From NCBI RefSeq assembly GCF_000427445.1, contig NZ_KE386496.1, positions 1,902,506 through 1,966,505 of the forward strand: DNA of 64,000 nt, written 5' to 3'. The DNA is from Methylocapsa acidiphila B2 (lineage in GTDB: Bacteria > Pseudomonadota > Alphaproteobacteria > Rhizobiales > Beijerinckiaceae). The notes beneath the pieces are model-generated. The model ran no database searches. It worked only from the letters and a program-made list of their open reading frames with translations, and was not told where the DNA came from. The position numbers and the translations under genes are program-made. Shown one piece after another: positions 37,871-46,693 of this stretch. Numbering within the stretch: the stretch's first letter is position 1; each line of letters starts with the position of its first letter.

Positions 37871-38638
37871 ATGGAAAGCTGGAGCTATCAGCGCGACGGC
37901 GCCATTGTTGGACCGGCCAGCAAAGAAGAGCTCGCGGCTCTTTTCGAGGCGGGCGAAATTAACCGTCAAACTCTTGTTCGAAGCGTTTCGGCCGGCGGAG
38001 AATGGAAGCGCTATGGAGAGGTCCAAGGTCTCGCGCCATCGCGCTTTCCACGAACGGTCAAAAGGCTCTGGCCTTGGTTCATGCTGGGAACGCCTCTCGC
38101 CGCGGCCTTGATCGACGTCTTTCTGGTCCAGTCGACCGGAAACGCCTTCGTCGAGAAAAACGCCGCATTGCTGAGCTATGCGCCAACGGCTCTCAACATC
38201 CTGGCCGCCATTCTTTGGCTCGTCCTGATTACGCTCGAGTTTCGGAAAAAGGCGCAAAAAAGCGTCTCTGGAATGGCCGTTTGGCTCATCGCGGCGCCGC
38301 TCTACTTGACCTTCAGTTGGTGGACAACCGTATTCATATCCAACCGCATCAATGTTCCGCTCGGATTCAGGGTTCCGAGTTGTCAGGCGGATCTCGCAAA
38401 GTCGCAAGTCAAGGCTGCGTTCGAGAGGAACGCCGCAAAAGCCGGGCAGACGGACGTCAAAGCCATCGCGCTGACGGAGACGAGCCAACAATGGCTCGCC
38501 GGCAGAATTAGAATGTGCGTCGGAAAGCTCGAGACCAACGCGCAGACCTACTCGGTTCGCTACGAGATCGAAGATCACGGAAACAGGCTCTTCCTCAGAA
38601 CCATGCATGGATATTTCGTGAGCCTTCTCGTGAAGTAA
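37871..38638 (+). CDS. GYF_2 (DUF4339) domain membrane protein
   Basis: About 255 residues. Residues 1-55 form a GYF_2 domain (WSYQRDGAIVGPASKEELAAL, with the break after the first strand; TLVRSVSAGGEWKRYGEV). Two to four hydrophobic helices follow between about 70 and 165 (FMLGTPLAAALIDVFLV; LNILAAILWLVLITLEF; GMAVWLIAAPLYLTFSWW). The C-terminal 90 residues look extracytoplasmic, with two Cys. GYF_2 domains are thought to bind proline-rich peptides. A strong GGAGGGG ribosome site fixes ATG 37871. Confidence 0.72.
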   Translation: MESWSYQRDGAIVGPASKEELAALFEAGEINRQTLVRSVSAGGEWKRYGEVQGLAPSRFPRTVKRLWPWFMLGTPLAAALIDVFLVQSTGNAFVEKNAALLSYAPTALNILAAILWLVLITLEFRKKAQKSVSGMAVWLIAAPLYLTFSWWTTVFISNRINVPLGFRVPSCQADLAKSQVKAAFERNAAKAGQTDVKAIALTETSQQWLAGRIRMCVGKLETNAQTYSVRYEIEDHGNRLFLRTMHGYFVSLLVK

Positions 38639-38924
38639 TCCCGCCGTCGCACGCCTTGGATCACGGCCCGTTGGGCTGAAGCAAGCCCTTCGCTGTAGAT
38701 GCAGCCGGCTCGCGCTCACGGTGCAGATCTTCATCCGGTCTCGGCTCGCGGGGCCTGCGTTCCGGCGTCTCCGGATCCTGCCTGCCCAAGCCCATCGCGA
38801 TCGGCAGCGCCTCTGATGGCGGCGCCTGTCGGCGCTCGCGAAATGTTGCGCCAGATCAAGCCGCTGTCGCGAAACAGGCCTAGAAAATTATCCTCCATCG
38901 GGCTCCTTTTGAAGGATATTCGTC

Positions 38925-39500
38925 ATGACGTCGAGCAACATTGAAATTCGTCGCATGAGTCTAGCTGTCGCCTTGGCCGCCCTTGTCTCGGCCGGCGCTG
39001 TCGGCGCCGCGAGAGCTCAGCAAGGGATGCCCGGAATGGAGGGCGGCGCCATGCCGATGGGCCATGACCAAATGATGGGCCATGAGGGCATGATGGGTCA
39101 CGGCGGAATGATGGGCCATGAGGGCGGCCCCGACGGCGCGATGGGCGGCGGCGGGATGATGTGCCACATGGGCGAGCATGTCGAGGGCCGGATCGCCTTC
39201 CTCAAGGCGGAGCTCAAAATCACCGAAGCGCAATCGCCGCAATGGACCGCCTTCGCCGACACCTTTCGGGGCGATGCGAAGAAAATGGCCGACATGTGCA
39301 TGACGATGAAAGAGCACGGCTCGGCGCATATGAGCGCGGACTATCCGGATCGGCTCGCGATGATGGAGCAACATCTCACGATGCGGCTCGACGCCTTGCG
39401 AACGTTAAAAGCCGCCGCGCAACCGCTCTTCAGCGTGTTGACCGATGAGCAGAAGAAAGCCGCCAACAAGCTGCTGCATGGCCCGATGGGCATGATGTAA
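38925..39500 (+). CDS. Spy/CpxP-like (LTXXQ) periplasmic protein, Met/His-rich
   Basis: 191 residues with a signal peptide (MSLAVALAALVSAGAVGAARA, cleavage likely after ARA). Residues 33-80 are an extraordinary run of Met, His and Gly (repeats of MMGHEG and MGHGG). This is typical of periplasmic copper-handling segments. The rest is helical: EGRIAFLKAELKITEAQSPQ, then FSVLTDEQKKAANKLL, the LTxxQ motif of Spy/CpxP-type chaperones. Probable roles are metal tolerance and holding unfolded periplasmic proteins; this is inferred. GAAGGA lies just upstream of the start. Confidence 0.8.
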   Translation: MTSSNIEIRRMSLAVALAALVSAGAVGAARAQQGMPGMEGGAMPMGHDQMMGHEGMMGHGGMMGHEGGPDGAMGGGGMMCHMGEHVEGRIAFLKAELKITEAQSPQWTAFADTFRGDAKKMADMCMTMKEHGSAHMSADYPDRLAMMEQHLTMRLDALRTLKAAAQPLFSVLTDEQKKAANKLLHGPMGMM

Positions 39501-39519
39501 CCCAACGGAATAGGCGCCC

Positions 39520-39556
39520 GGCGCGGGAGGAAAGGGCTTCGTTTCCGTCCCGCGCC
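39520..39556. terminator. Long hairpin between convergent genes
   Basis: A 9-bp stem GGCGCGGGA/TCCCGCGCC encloses a second 5-bp stem GGAAA/TTTCC with an 8-base loop. It lies between the Spy-like gene and the convergent SQR gene. No T run follows on either side, so it is a weak or bidirectional terminator at best. Confidence 0.4.
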
Positions 39557-39574
39557 GAGCGAAGACATATCTCG

Positions 39575-40834
39575 TCAGCTTTTTGCGGAGATCGTTGGCC
39601 TTGCGAGCCATTCGCGTCCCTTGAGCATGGCCTTCCAATAGATCGGAGGCAGGATGCGCTCCTTGAGGAACCAGGCGAGACGACTCGGCTTCGTTCCGTC
39701 GATCAGCCATTTTGGAAAGGTCGGCAGGAGCTTTCCGCCATAGCCGAACTCGGCGAAGACAATCTTCCCGCGCTCCACGGTCAGCGGGCATGAGCCATAA
39801 CCGTCATAGCTCGCATGAGCCGCATTTCCGGCGAGGAAGCACAGGACGTTTTCCGCCGCGATCGGAGCCTGCTTGCGGGCCGCGGCGGCGGTCTTGGCGT
39901 TTGGCGTCGAAGCAGCGTCGCCGAGGCCGAAGACATTGGGAAAACGCTTGTGCTGGAGCGTCGTCTGATCGACGTCGATCCAGCCGGCTGCGTCGGCCAA
40001 GGCGCTTGAGCGCACCACGTCCGGCGCGCATTGCGGCGGACAAATATGAATCATGTCGAAGCCGCGCGCCACGATTTCCTTCACATCGCCTTTCGTCACC
40101 TCGAACCAGGCGGTCTTGGCGGCGCCGTCGATCTTGACGAGGCGGCTGCCGAAATTGAGGTCGACCCCATATTTCTTGATATATTCCATCAAAGCCGGGA
40201 CATATTCCTTGACTCCGAAGAGCAAGCCGCCCGCGTTATGAAATTCTACCTTCGCGTTCGCGAGGACGCCGTTGCGCAGCCAGTGATCGCAGGAGAGATA
40301 GAGCGCCTTTTGCGGCGCGCCTGCGCATTTGATCGGAAGCGGCGGCTGGGTGAATAGGGCGCGCCCGCCGCGGAACTCCTGCACCAGCCGCCATGTGTAA
40401 GGCGCGAGATCGAAGCGGTAATTCGATGTGACCCCATTCTTGCCGAGCGTTTCCGGAAGGCCCTCGACCGCGGCCCAATCGAGCTTGATCCCTGGCGCCG
40501 CGATCAGCGCGCGATAGGCGACGCGCTCGCCATTGCTCAGAATGACCTCGTCGCTTTCCGGCGCGAAGCCGGCGACGGCCTCCTTGATCCAGCGCGCGCC
40601 GCCGGGGATAAAATCGGCTTCCTCGCGTTCGGTGCTCGCGGCGTTGAAGACGCCGCCGCCGACCATCGTCCAGCCGGGCTGGTAGTAATGCTTGCTCTGC
40701 GGCTCGACAATGGCGACGTCGAGCGACGGCCGTCGCCGCAAGAGACTCGCAGCGGCCGCGATCCCCGCCGCGCCGCCGCCGACGATGACGACGTCATGAA
40801 TTTCACGGCTTACGCCGGACGACGCGCTGGACAT
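39575..40834 (-). CDS. sqr: Sulfide:quinone oxidoreductase-like flavoprotein
   Basis: 419 residues. The FAD-binding motif VVIVGGGAAGIAAAASLLRR starts the protein, and GLGDAASTPNAKTAAAARKQ binds the flavin again near the end. Cysteines likely involved in sulfide oxidation are in IKCAGAPQKA (near 170) and CPPQCAPDVV (near 275). The pattern fits the SQR type found in mitochondria and alphaproteobacteria, which transfers electrons to ubiquinone and makes persulfide. The C-terminal amphipathic stretch would attach it to the inner membrane. An MBL-fold persulfide-dioxygenase-like gene lies about 230 bases upstream in the same direction. GGAGG precedes the ATG. Confidence 0.9.
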   Translation of the reverse strand: MSSASSGVSREIHDVVIVGGGAAGIAAAASLLRRRPSLDVAIVEPQSKHYYQPGWTMVGGGVFNAASTEREEADFIPGGARWIKEAVAGFAPESDEVILSNGERVAYRALIAAPGIKLDWAAVEGLPETLGKNGVTSNYRFDLAPYTWRLVQEFRGGRALFTQPPLPIKCAGAPQKALYLSCDHWLRNGVLANAKVEFHNAGGLLFGVKEYVPALMEYIKKYGVDLNFGSRLVKIDGAAKTAWFEVTKGDVKEIVARGFDMIHICPPQCAPDVVRSSALADAAGWIDVDQTTLQHKRFPNVFGLGDAASTPNAKTAAAARKQAPIAAENVLCFLAGNAAHASYDGYGSCPLTVERGKIVFAEFGYGGKLLPTFPKWLIDGTKPSRLAWFLKERILPPIYWKAMLKGREWLARPTISAKS

Positions 40835-41066
40835 GATTTCCTCCCATCTTGCGATATTTTGCGCTGGTTTCCAATGAGCCGGCCGTCACAAAGGACGGCC
40901 TTGACCGATCATGGACGACAATGCGCTCGACGCAATTGACTGCGACGAACCTAAGCAAGATCTGCGCCCTTCATGAGCGATATGGGCAAGATCAAAGCTC
41001 TTTGGCTTCCTCGCCCCCTGCAGCGCACAGTGTTCGGACCGTGCGCATTGCTTTTCGACGCGAGAG

Positions 41067-41930
41067 CTAAAGCAAGTCCACGGGAATCTTGAGATAACTG
41101 ACTCCGTTTTCTTCTGCCGGCGGCAGCCCTCCGGCCCGCATATTGACCTGAACCGAAGGTATAATGAGAGCCGGCATGTGCAGCACGGCGTCGCGGGTCT
41201 TGCGAATTTCGACGAATTGCTCTTCGCTTACGCCGTCGCGGATGTGAATATTATTCGCTCGCTCCGCGGAGACGGTGGTCTCCCAACAATAGGACGTGCG
41301 GCCGGCCGGCAAGTAATCATGGCAAAGGAAGAGCCGGGTCCCCGGCGGGAGCGCGAAAATCTTCTGGATCGATCGGTAGAGCTGCCGCGCGTCTCCGCCG
41401 GGAAAATCGCATCGCGCGGTCCCATAGTCCGGCATGAAAAGCGTGTCGCCCACGAAGGCCGCGTCGCCGAAGACATAGGTCATGCAGGCAGGCGTGTGCC
41501 CGGGCGTATAAATGGCGCGGCCGATGAGGCCTCCGATCGAAATTTCCGCCCCGTCGTCGAACAGGACGTCGAATTGGCCGCCGTCACGCCGAAATGCAGA
41601 CTCCGCATTGAAGATTTTCGCGAAGACGTCCTGCACGATCACGACTTTTGAGCCGATGCCTGTCCGGCCGCCGAGCCTCTTCTTCAAGAATGGAGCGGCG
41701 GTCAGGTGATCGGCATGAACATGGGTCTCGAGAATCCATTCGGCGCGGAGGCCCGCGCTTTCGACAAAGGCCGCAATCGCCTCGGCAGAGCCTGTAGAAG
41801 TTCGCCCGGATGCAGGATCGTAATCGAGAACGGGATCGACGATCGCGCAGGCATTGGAGCCCGCGTCCCTTACTACATAGGTAATCGTGCTTGTAGACTT
41901 ATCAAAAAACCCATGCACATCAGGCTGCAT
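41067..41930 (-). CDS. MBL-fold persulfide dioxygenase-like protein (ETHE1/Blh type)
   Basis: 287 residues. Metal ligands appear in ETHVHADHLTA, GHTPACMTYV and LFMPDYGTARCDFPGGDA. The order and the D-Y-G-T-A-R-C-D-F sequence are those of the ETHE1-like persulfide dioxygenases and the rhizobial Blh proteins. It would oxidise glutathione persulfide to sulfite, detoxifying what SQR produces. It is encoded upstream of SQR in the same direction with a GGAGAG ribosome site. No BigR-type repressor is seen beside it. Confidence 0.88.
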   Translation of the reverse strand: MQPDVHGFFDKSTSTITYVVRDAGSNACAIVDPVLDYDPASGRTSTGSAEAIAAFVESAGLRAEWILETHVHADHLTAAPFLKKRLGGRTGIGSKVVIVQDVFAKIFNAESAFRRDGGQFDVLFDDGAEISIGGLIGRAIYTPGHTPACMTYVFGDAAFVGDTLFMPDYGTARCDFPGGDARQLYRSIQKIFALPPGTRLFLCHDYLPAGRTSYCWETTVSAERANNIHIRDGVSEEQFVEIRKTRDAVLHMPALIIPSVQVNMRAGGLPPAEENGVSYLKIPVDLL

Positions 41931-42890
41931 TTGCGACTCTCCTGCAGAACGACCGACTCACCCAAGCCATAACGCCACCAATCAGATTGACTCGATCTGA
42001 TCGACAAAAAAAAGCCGGGCTTGCGACGTTTGAGAATTCCCAACCGCTGATTCCATACGATCAGCAACCGCTCCACATTGAGCCTCACCACAATTCGCCA
42101 TCGAGTTCAAGACTTTCATACCGCGATGCGACTATCCGCCGACCTTCGGCCGGAAGCCCAATCATTGGTGTTATGGCGATATGAAAATCTACATGCTGCA
42201 ACCGAGTCGGATCTTCTATTCACGCACTCATCATAGCCGACCCTAATAATTACAGAATGCGTGCGGATGAATTGATCTAACCCGAACTCGCGAAGCGCAA
42301 ATGTTAAATATGGCTGGGGCGCCGCAATCGCACGCTGTCGAACTGAATATGGACGATATGTTTGATTCGATGGCCGGGATTGCACTTCCGACGTCCGAGC
42401 CGTCTCCGACGCGATGCAGAGCATCGCTCCCACAATCAACAATGGCGCCGCCGCCGTTGAAAAATATGTGTGTGATTCATCATTCTCCCCACAAACAATG
42501 CACAGAAAGAAGGGCGATGAGCGGTCGCTCGCGTACACATCATGAGGTGCGCGATAATTGTTGCACGTCCATAACGAGAGTTCGGCGCAACGCTGAAGCG
42601 CCGCGAGCATCAGACTGGCCGCTTCGATTTCCGCGATCGCGTTCCGCTATTGCCTTGTCACAGGCGGAGCAGAAGAGCCGCCACCTCCGATCGCGGTCGG
42701 ATGCTCCCATGGCGCCGCAGCCGATTGCTCGGCCGCAAAATGCGATCGGTTCGACGCCGGAAGAAGCGCGCCTACATAGCCGGGGCGAAGGGTCGATCGC
42801 CGCCCGGAGCGCCCTGCCCATCCGTTTTAAAGGCGGATGGCGGGCGGTCGGCAATTTAAGGACCCAAGCGATCAAAAACGCCGAAAAGCA
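41931..42890. other. 960-base stretch without a recognised gene
   Basis: Several short frames are open on both strands, notably 42116-42610 and 42540-42875 leftwards, but none has a family signature or a convincing ribosome site. Base composition is lower in GC than the flanks between about 42000 and 42500, which may mark decayed DNA. Confidence 0.4.
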
Positions 42891-43976
42891 TCAGAGCGCG
42901 GGCGCTTTGCCGCCACGACTCCAGGCGTTCAAAAGATCCCAGGCCAAGGCGAGGACGACGGGGCCGACGAACAAGCCGCCAATTCCATGGACTAAAAGGC
43001 CGCCCAGAATGCCGATGAGAGTGACCAGTGTCGGCGTCGTCAGTCCGCGCGCCAAGACGAAAGGCTTCAGAAAATTGTCGATGAAGGTGACCGTGGCCAT
43101 GCCTGCCGTGAAGGCCAGCGCCGGTCCTGTGGCCATGGTGGACCAGCCCCAGATCAACAGCGGCGCGACGACGAGAAACGGGCCGATCTGAATAATTCCC
43201 AGCACGAAAATCGCGAGCGTCAGGAGGCTTGCCGCCGGGGCGCCGGCAAGCGACATGGCGACGCCGCCGACGACGGCTTGCAAAAATGAGATGCCGATCA
43301 CGCCGCGCGACACGGCCCTGATCGTCGCCCCGGAGATCTCCACAAATCTCTCGCCATGCCGCGTGTCGATCCTGAGGGCGAGCGTCTTGATCGCGGCGAC
43401 GAGCGAAGGGCCCGGCCGAAACAGGAATCCGGCGATGATCACGGAGACGAGAAACTGCAGGGTCCACGTCCCGGCATTGCTCGCCACGCTGAGAAGAAAG
43501 TCGCCGACCGGCTTGAGCTGCGGCAGCAGGAAGGCCAATGCGCTGCGCACATTGGTGGAGGCGAGCGTCCAAAAATCATAGAATTGAGGTCCTATCAAAG
43601 GCCAGGTTCTGACGGATTCCGACGGGGGAGGAATAGACAGGCTTCCCGAGTCGAGACGCTGGATGAGGACCTTCAGGCCGTCTACGACGCCGAGACCCAG
43701 CCAGGTGACCGGGCCGATGACGACGAGCAGCCCGATGATGGTGATGCAGAGCGCCGCCAGCCTGCGCCGTCCGCCGAGCAGGACGGCGAGCCAGTCGAAA
43801 ATCGGATAAAGCGCGACCGTCAGGACCACACTCCAGACGATGATCGGGATGAAAGGTTGAACAAGGACGAAGGTCCAGAACGCCAGGAGCGCGATAAATC
43901 CGACATGGATCATCAAATCGATGAAGGTCGCGTTGAACTGGCGAAGGTTGAACGGTTCCGTGGGTTTCTCGTTCAC
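42891..43976 (-). CDS. AI-2E family transporter (TqsA/YdiK-like)
   Basis: 361 residues with about eight hydrophobic helices (MIHVGFIALLAFWTFVLVQPF start; LCITIIGLLVVIGPVTWLGL; TLQFLVSVIIAGFLF; VIGISFLQAVVGGVAMSLAG and so on). The conserved family region LARGLTTPTLVTLIGILGGLL near the end is present. The family moves diverse small molecules or ions (some export autoinducer-2 or Na+/H+), so the substrate is unknown. It is a lone gene here. Confidence 0.88.
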   Translation of the reverse strand: MNEKPTEPFNLRQFNATFIDLMIHVGFIALLAFWTFVLVQPFIPIIVWSVVLTVALYPIFDWLAVLLGGRRRLAALCITIIGLLVVIGPVTWLGLGVVDGLKVLIQRLDSGSLSIPPPSESVRTWPLIGPQFYDFWTLASTNVRSALAFLLPQLKPVGDFLLSVASNAGTWTLQFLVSVIIAGFLFRPGPSLVAAIKTLALRIDTRHGERFVEISGATIRAVSRGVIGISFLQAVVGGVAMSLAGAPAASLLTLAIFVLGIIQIGPFLVVAPLLIWGWSTMATGPALAFTAGMATVTFIDNFLKPFVLARGLTTPTLVTLIGILGGLLVHGIGGLFVGPVVLALAWDLLNAWSRGGKAPAL

Positions 43977-44175
43977 TGAAGTCTTCCGGATTCGGCGATG
44001 CCGCGCGACGCCCGCAGCGAGGACTTTCTCTTTATCCGATATTGCGGCGCCATGAAAAATCGCCTGCTTTCAATGGAGGCGTGGGCGCAAAAAAATCGGC
44101 GGCCGGCCCGAGGGGTTGGTGCGGCCCCTTTCCGAAAACCTCCTTGACTCTGCCCCCGGAAGAAGGAATCTATGA

Positions 44176-44190
44176 GAACATATAAGGAAC
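44176..44190. promoter_or_regulatory. LexA (SOS) box
   Basis: GAAC-ATATAAG-GAAC is a direct repeat with a 7-base spacer, 24 bases before the imuA start. Its complement is GTTC-N7-GTTC, the LexA box of alphaproteobacteria. It should repress imuA-imuB-dnaE2 until DNA damage. Confidence 0.88.
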
Positions 44191-44214
44191 GTTTTTGAGC
44201 GTGGAGCGGAGCCG

Positions 44215-45087
44215 ATGTCGCAAGGCGGCAAGTCGGAACGGATGAATTTTTTGCGCCGAAAGATCGCCGGGATCGAGGCCGGGGGGCTCGATCCCGAAGG
44301 AATCGAGGCTGACGCCGCGCAGGTGAGCCTCGGCGAAAATTGCAGCCTCGACCGGCCGCTGCAGGGGGGGCTTCGCCGCGGCGCCTTGCATGAGATCGCC
44401 CCGGCGCGCGCGGACGACGCCGCAGCGGCTTCGGGTTTCGCTCTGGCCCTATCGGCCCGTTTCGCCGCGCAGGCCGCGCCGCCCCAATCCAACATCGTCT
44501 GGATCATAGAGGATTTCGCCGGCGTGGAGAATGGCGCGCCCTATGGTCCGGGGCTCGCGCTCAGCGGCGTCGATCCCGCGCGGCTTCTTTTCGTTCATAC
44601 GCTCAATGCGAAAGACAGCCTCTGGACCATGGAGGAGGCGTTGAAATGCCGCGCCGCGGCCGCCGTGATCGCAGAAATATGGAGCCTCGAAAAAGCCTAT
44701 GGCCTCGCAGCCTCCCGCCGCCTCGTCCTGGCGGCGCAAAAGAGCGGAACGCCGGGGCTGATGCTCGCCGCCGGAATGGCGCGCCGCGCGGACCTGTTTT
44801 CGAGCAGCGCGCAAACGCGTTTCGAGATTCTGACGCGCCCGAGCCTTCATGCGCCTTCCGCACGCGGCATGCCGCTGCCTGGTCCCGCCTGCTGGTCCGT
44901 CCGCATCGTCAAGGCGCGCGCCGGGCCGGACGGCTTCGGCTTCGATCGGGAGCGGTTTTTCGCCGTCCACTGGGATCACGAGAAGGCATGTTTCCGTGAC
45001 GCGTTTCCTCTCTCTCTCCCTTCCCTCTCTCGCAACCGACCGGATCATTCGGCTGATGCGCGCGCGAGGCGCAGCCAAACCGCCTGA
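44215..45087 (+). CDS. imuA: Mutasome accessory protein ImuA
   Basis: 290 residues of the RecA-related ImuA family: LRRKIAGIEAGG, GGLRRGALHEIAPARADDAAA, then WIIEDFAGVENGAPYGPGL and a helical end. No intact Walker A is apparent; the family is RecA-like but short. It helps assemble the ImuB-DnaE2 translesion complex. It is first in the SOS operon, 24 bases after the LexA box, and overlaps imuB by about 90 bases. The C-terminal 30 residues read over the imuB start in another frame. Confidence 0.9.
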   Translation: MSQGGKSERMNFLRRKIAGIEAGGLDPEGIEADAAQVSLGENCSLDRPLQGGLRRGALHEIAPARADDAAAASGFALALSARFAAQAAPPQSNIVWIIEDFAGVENGAPYGPGLALSGVDPARLLFVHTLNAKDSLWTMEEALKCRAAAAVIAEIWSLEKAYGLAASRRLVLAAQKSGTPGLMLAAGMARRADLFSSSAQTRFEILTRPSLHAPSARGMPLPGPACWSVRIVKARAGPDGFGFDRERFFAVHWDHEKACFRDAFPLSLPSLSRNRPDHSADARARRSQTA

Positions 45088-46693
45088 GTCGCCGCTGGCG
45101 ACGGTCACAAAGATAAAAAGCGCGCAAAGGCTCGCCGCCGTCGACGCCTGTGCCGCAGCCTTGGGCCTCAAGCCCGGCATGACGCTGCCCGACGCGCGCG
45201 CCATGCGCCCTTCCCTGATTTGCGTCGAAAGCGATGCGGAAGCCGAAGCCGAGGCGCTCGCCAATATCGCCGACTGGTGTCGCCGCTTCACGCCGCTCGC
45301 GGCGCTCGATGCGCCCGACGGACTCATGCTCGACGTGAGCGGCGCAACGCATCTCTTCGGCGGCGAGACGAAGCTTCTCGCCGAGATCGAGGCGCGGCTC
45401 GAAGATCAAGGCTTTTGCGCCCGCGCGGCCCTCGCGCCGACGCCGGAAGCAGCCTGGGCGCTCGCTCGCTACGGCGCCTTGCGCATCCTGCCGTCCGACC
45501 TCGACGAGAAAGAGATCGCACGCCGCTTCGCCGACCTGCCGCTCGCCGCCTTGCGTCTCGACGCGGCGACCCTTGCCGATCTCGCCCAAGCGGGCTTGCG
45601 CCGGATCGGCGACGTCATGATGCGGCCGCGCGCGCCAATCGCCGCCCGCTGCGGCGATTATCTCTACGCCAGGCTTGACGGACTTCTTGGCCGCGCGAAA
45701 GCCGCGATCTCCCCGCGTTTCGAAGCGCCCCCCTATCTCGCCGAGCGACGTTTTTTAGAAGGCGTCGCTCGGCGCGAGGATGTCGAGGCCACGATCCTGT
45801 CGCTGGCGCATGATCTGTCCGAATTGCTCGCCCGCCATGGCGAAGGCGCCCGCCGCCTCGAGGCGAGCCTGTTTCGCGTCGACGGCGCGGTGAAGCGTTT
45901 CGAGGTCGGCGCGAGCCGCCCCTTGCGCGAGGCGCAGCCGATCGCAAGGCTGTTTCGCGAGCGCATCGAAGCGGCCGCGGCCGCGGGCGGCGACGATCCG
46001 CTCGAGGCGGACTATGGCTTCGACGTCATTCGCCTCGCCGTTCTTTCGGCGGAGCGCAGAGACGAGGAACAAGCGGACTGGAGCGGCGGCCGAGGCGACG
46101 CCGATCTCGCCGATCTCATCGATCGGCTCGGCGCGAGGCTCGGGTTGCGACGGGTGACGCGGCTCGCCTTCAACGCCGCCCATGCGCCGGAATTCGCCGT
46201 CGCCGCGACGCCCGCCGCTCATTCCTTCGGCTCCCCTTCGAGCGTCCGGGCGCAAGCCCATCGAAAGCCGCCGGACCCGCGCGAGACGCCCCGACTGAAG
46301 GCGAGCTCAAAGTCAAAGGCGGGAGAGACGACGCTCGCCGCATTTTTAGCCCCGTCGCCGGCGGCGGCTTTCATGGAGGAGGATGCGCCGGCGATGATCC
46401 TTCCCGCGCGGCCGATTCGGCTTTTGCGCCGGCCCGAACCGATCGAAACCATCGCCTGCGCGCCCGACGGGCCGCCTTTGCGCTTCCGCTGGCGCAAGGT
46501 CACGCATGAACTCGCCGCGGTCGAAGGCCCGGAGCGGATCGCGCCTGACTGGCGCCTGAGCGAGGCCGCTCTCAGCCGCGACTATTTCCGCGCCGAGGAC
46601 ACCGAAGGGCGAAGATTCTGGCTCTTTCGCGAAGGCCTCTTCAATCGCGAAACGGCGCTGCCGCGCTGGTTCATGCACGGGCTTTTCGCATGA
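44996..46693 (+). CDS. imuB: Y-family polymerase-like mutasome protein ImuB
   Basis: 565 residues. Starts MTRFLSLSLPSLATDRI from GTG 44996, with GAGAAGG eight bases upstream; longer upstream starts lie deep inside imuA. The Y-family fold is recognisable (LDAPDGLMLDVSGATHLFGG; ALAPTPEAAWALARYG; LRRIGDVMMRPRAPIAARCG, read as a helix-hairpin-helix). ImuB proteins lack some catalytic acidic residues and act as a hub binding the beta clamp and DnaE2. The C-terminal part contains a basic Ser/Pro linker and a domain ending RWFMHGLFA. Its stop overlaps the dnaE2 start (ATGA). Confidence 0.93.
   Translation: MTRFLSLSLPSLATDRIIRLMRARGAAKPPESPLATVTKIKSAQRLAAVDACAAALGLKPGMTLPDARAMRPSLICVESDAEAEAEALANIADWCRRFTPLAALDAPDGLMLDVSGATHLFGGETKLLAEIEARLEDQGFCARAALAPTPEAAWALARYGALRILPSDLDEKEIARRFADLPLAALRLDAATLADLAQAGLRRIGDVMMRPRAPIAARCGDYLYARLDGLLGRAKAAISPRFEAPPYLAERRFLEGVARREDVEATILSLAHDLSELLARHGEGARRLEASLFRVDGAVKRFEVGASRPLREAQPIARLFRERIEAAAAAGGDDPLEADYGFDVIRLAVLSAERRDEEQADWSGGRGDADLADLIDRLGARLGLRRVTRLAFNAAHAPEFAVAATPAAHSFGSPSSVRAQAHRKPPDPRETPRLKASSKSKAGETTLAAFLAPSPAAAFMEEDAPAMILPARPIRLLRRPEPIETIACAPDGPPLRFRWRKVTHELAAVEGPERIAPDWRLSEAALSRDYFRAEDTEGRRFWLFREGLFNRETALPRWFMHGLFA

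Noticed and set aside
38699-38944. 81-residue rightward frame before the Spy-like gene
   Set aside because: Pro/Ala/Arg-rich text without signature, and it overlaps the supported start region of the next gene.
42116-42875. Two leftward frames of 164 and 111 residues
   Set aside because: No ribosome site, no family signature, and mixed codon use; left as unassigned DNA.
42301-43191. 296-residue plus-strand frame
   Set aside because: It runs antisense into the AI-2E transporter gene and lacks any domain.
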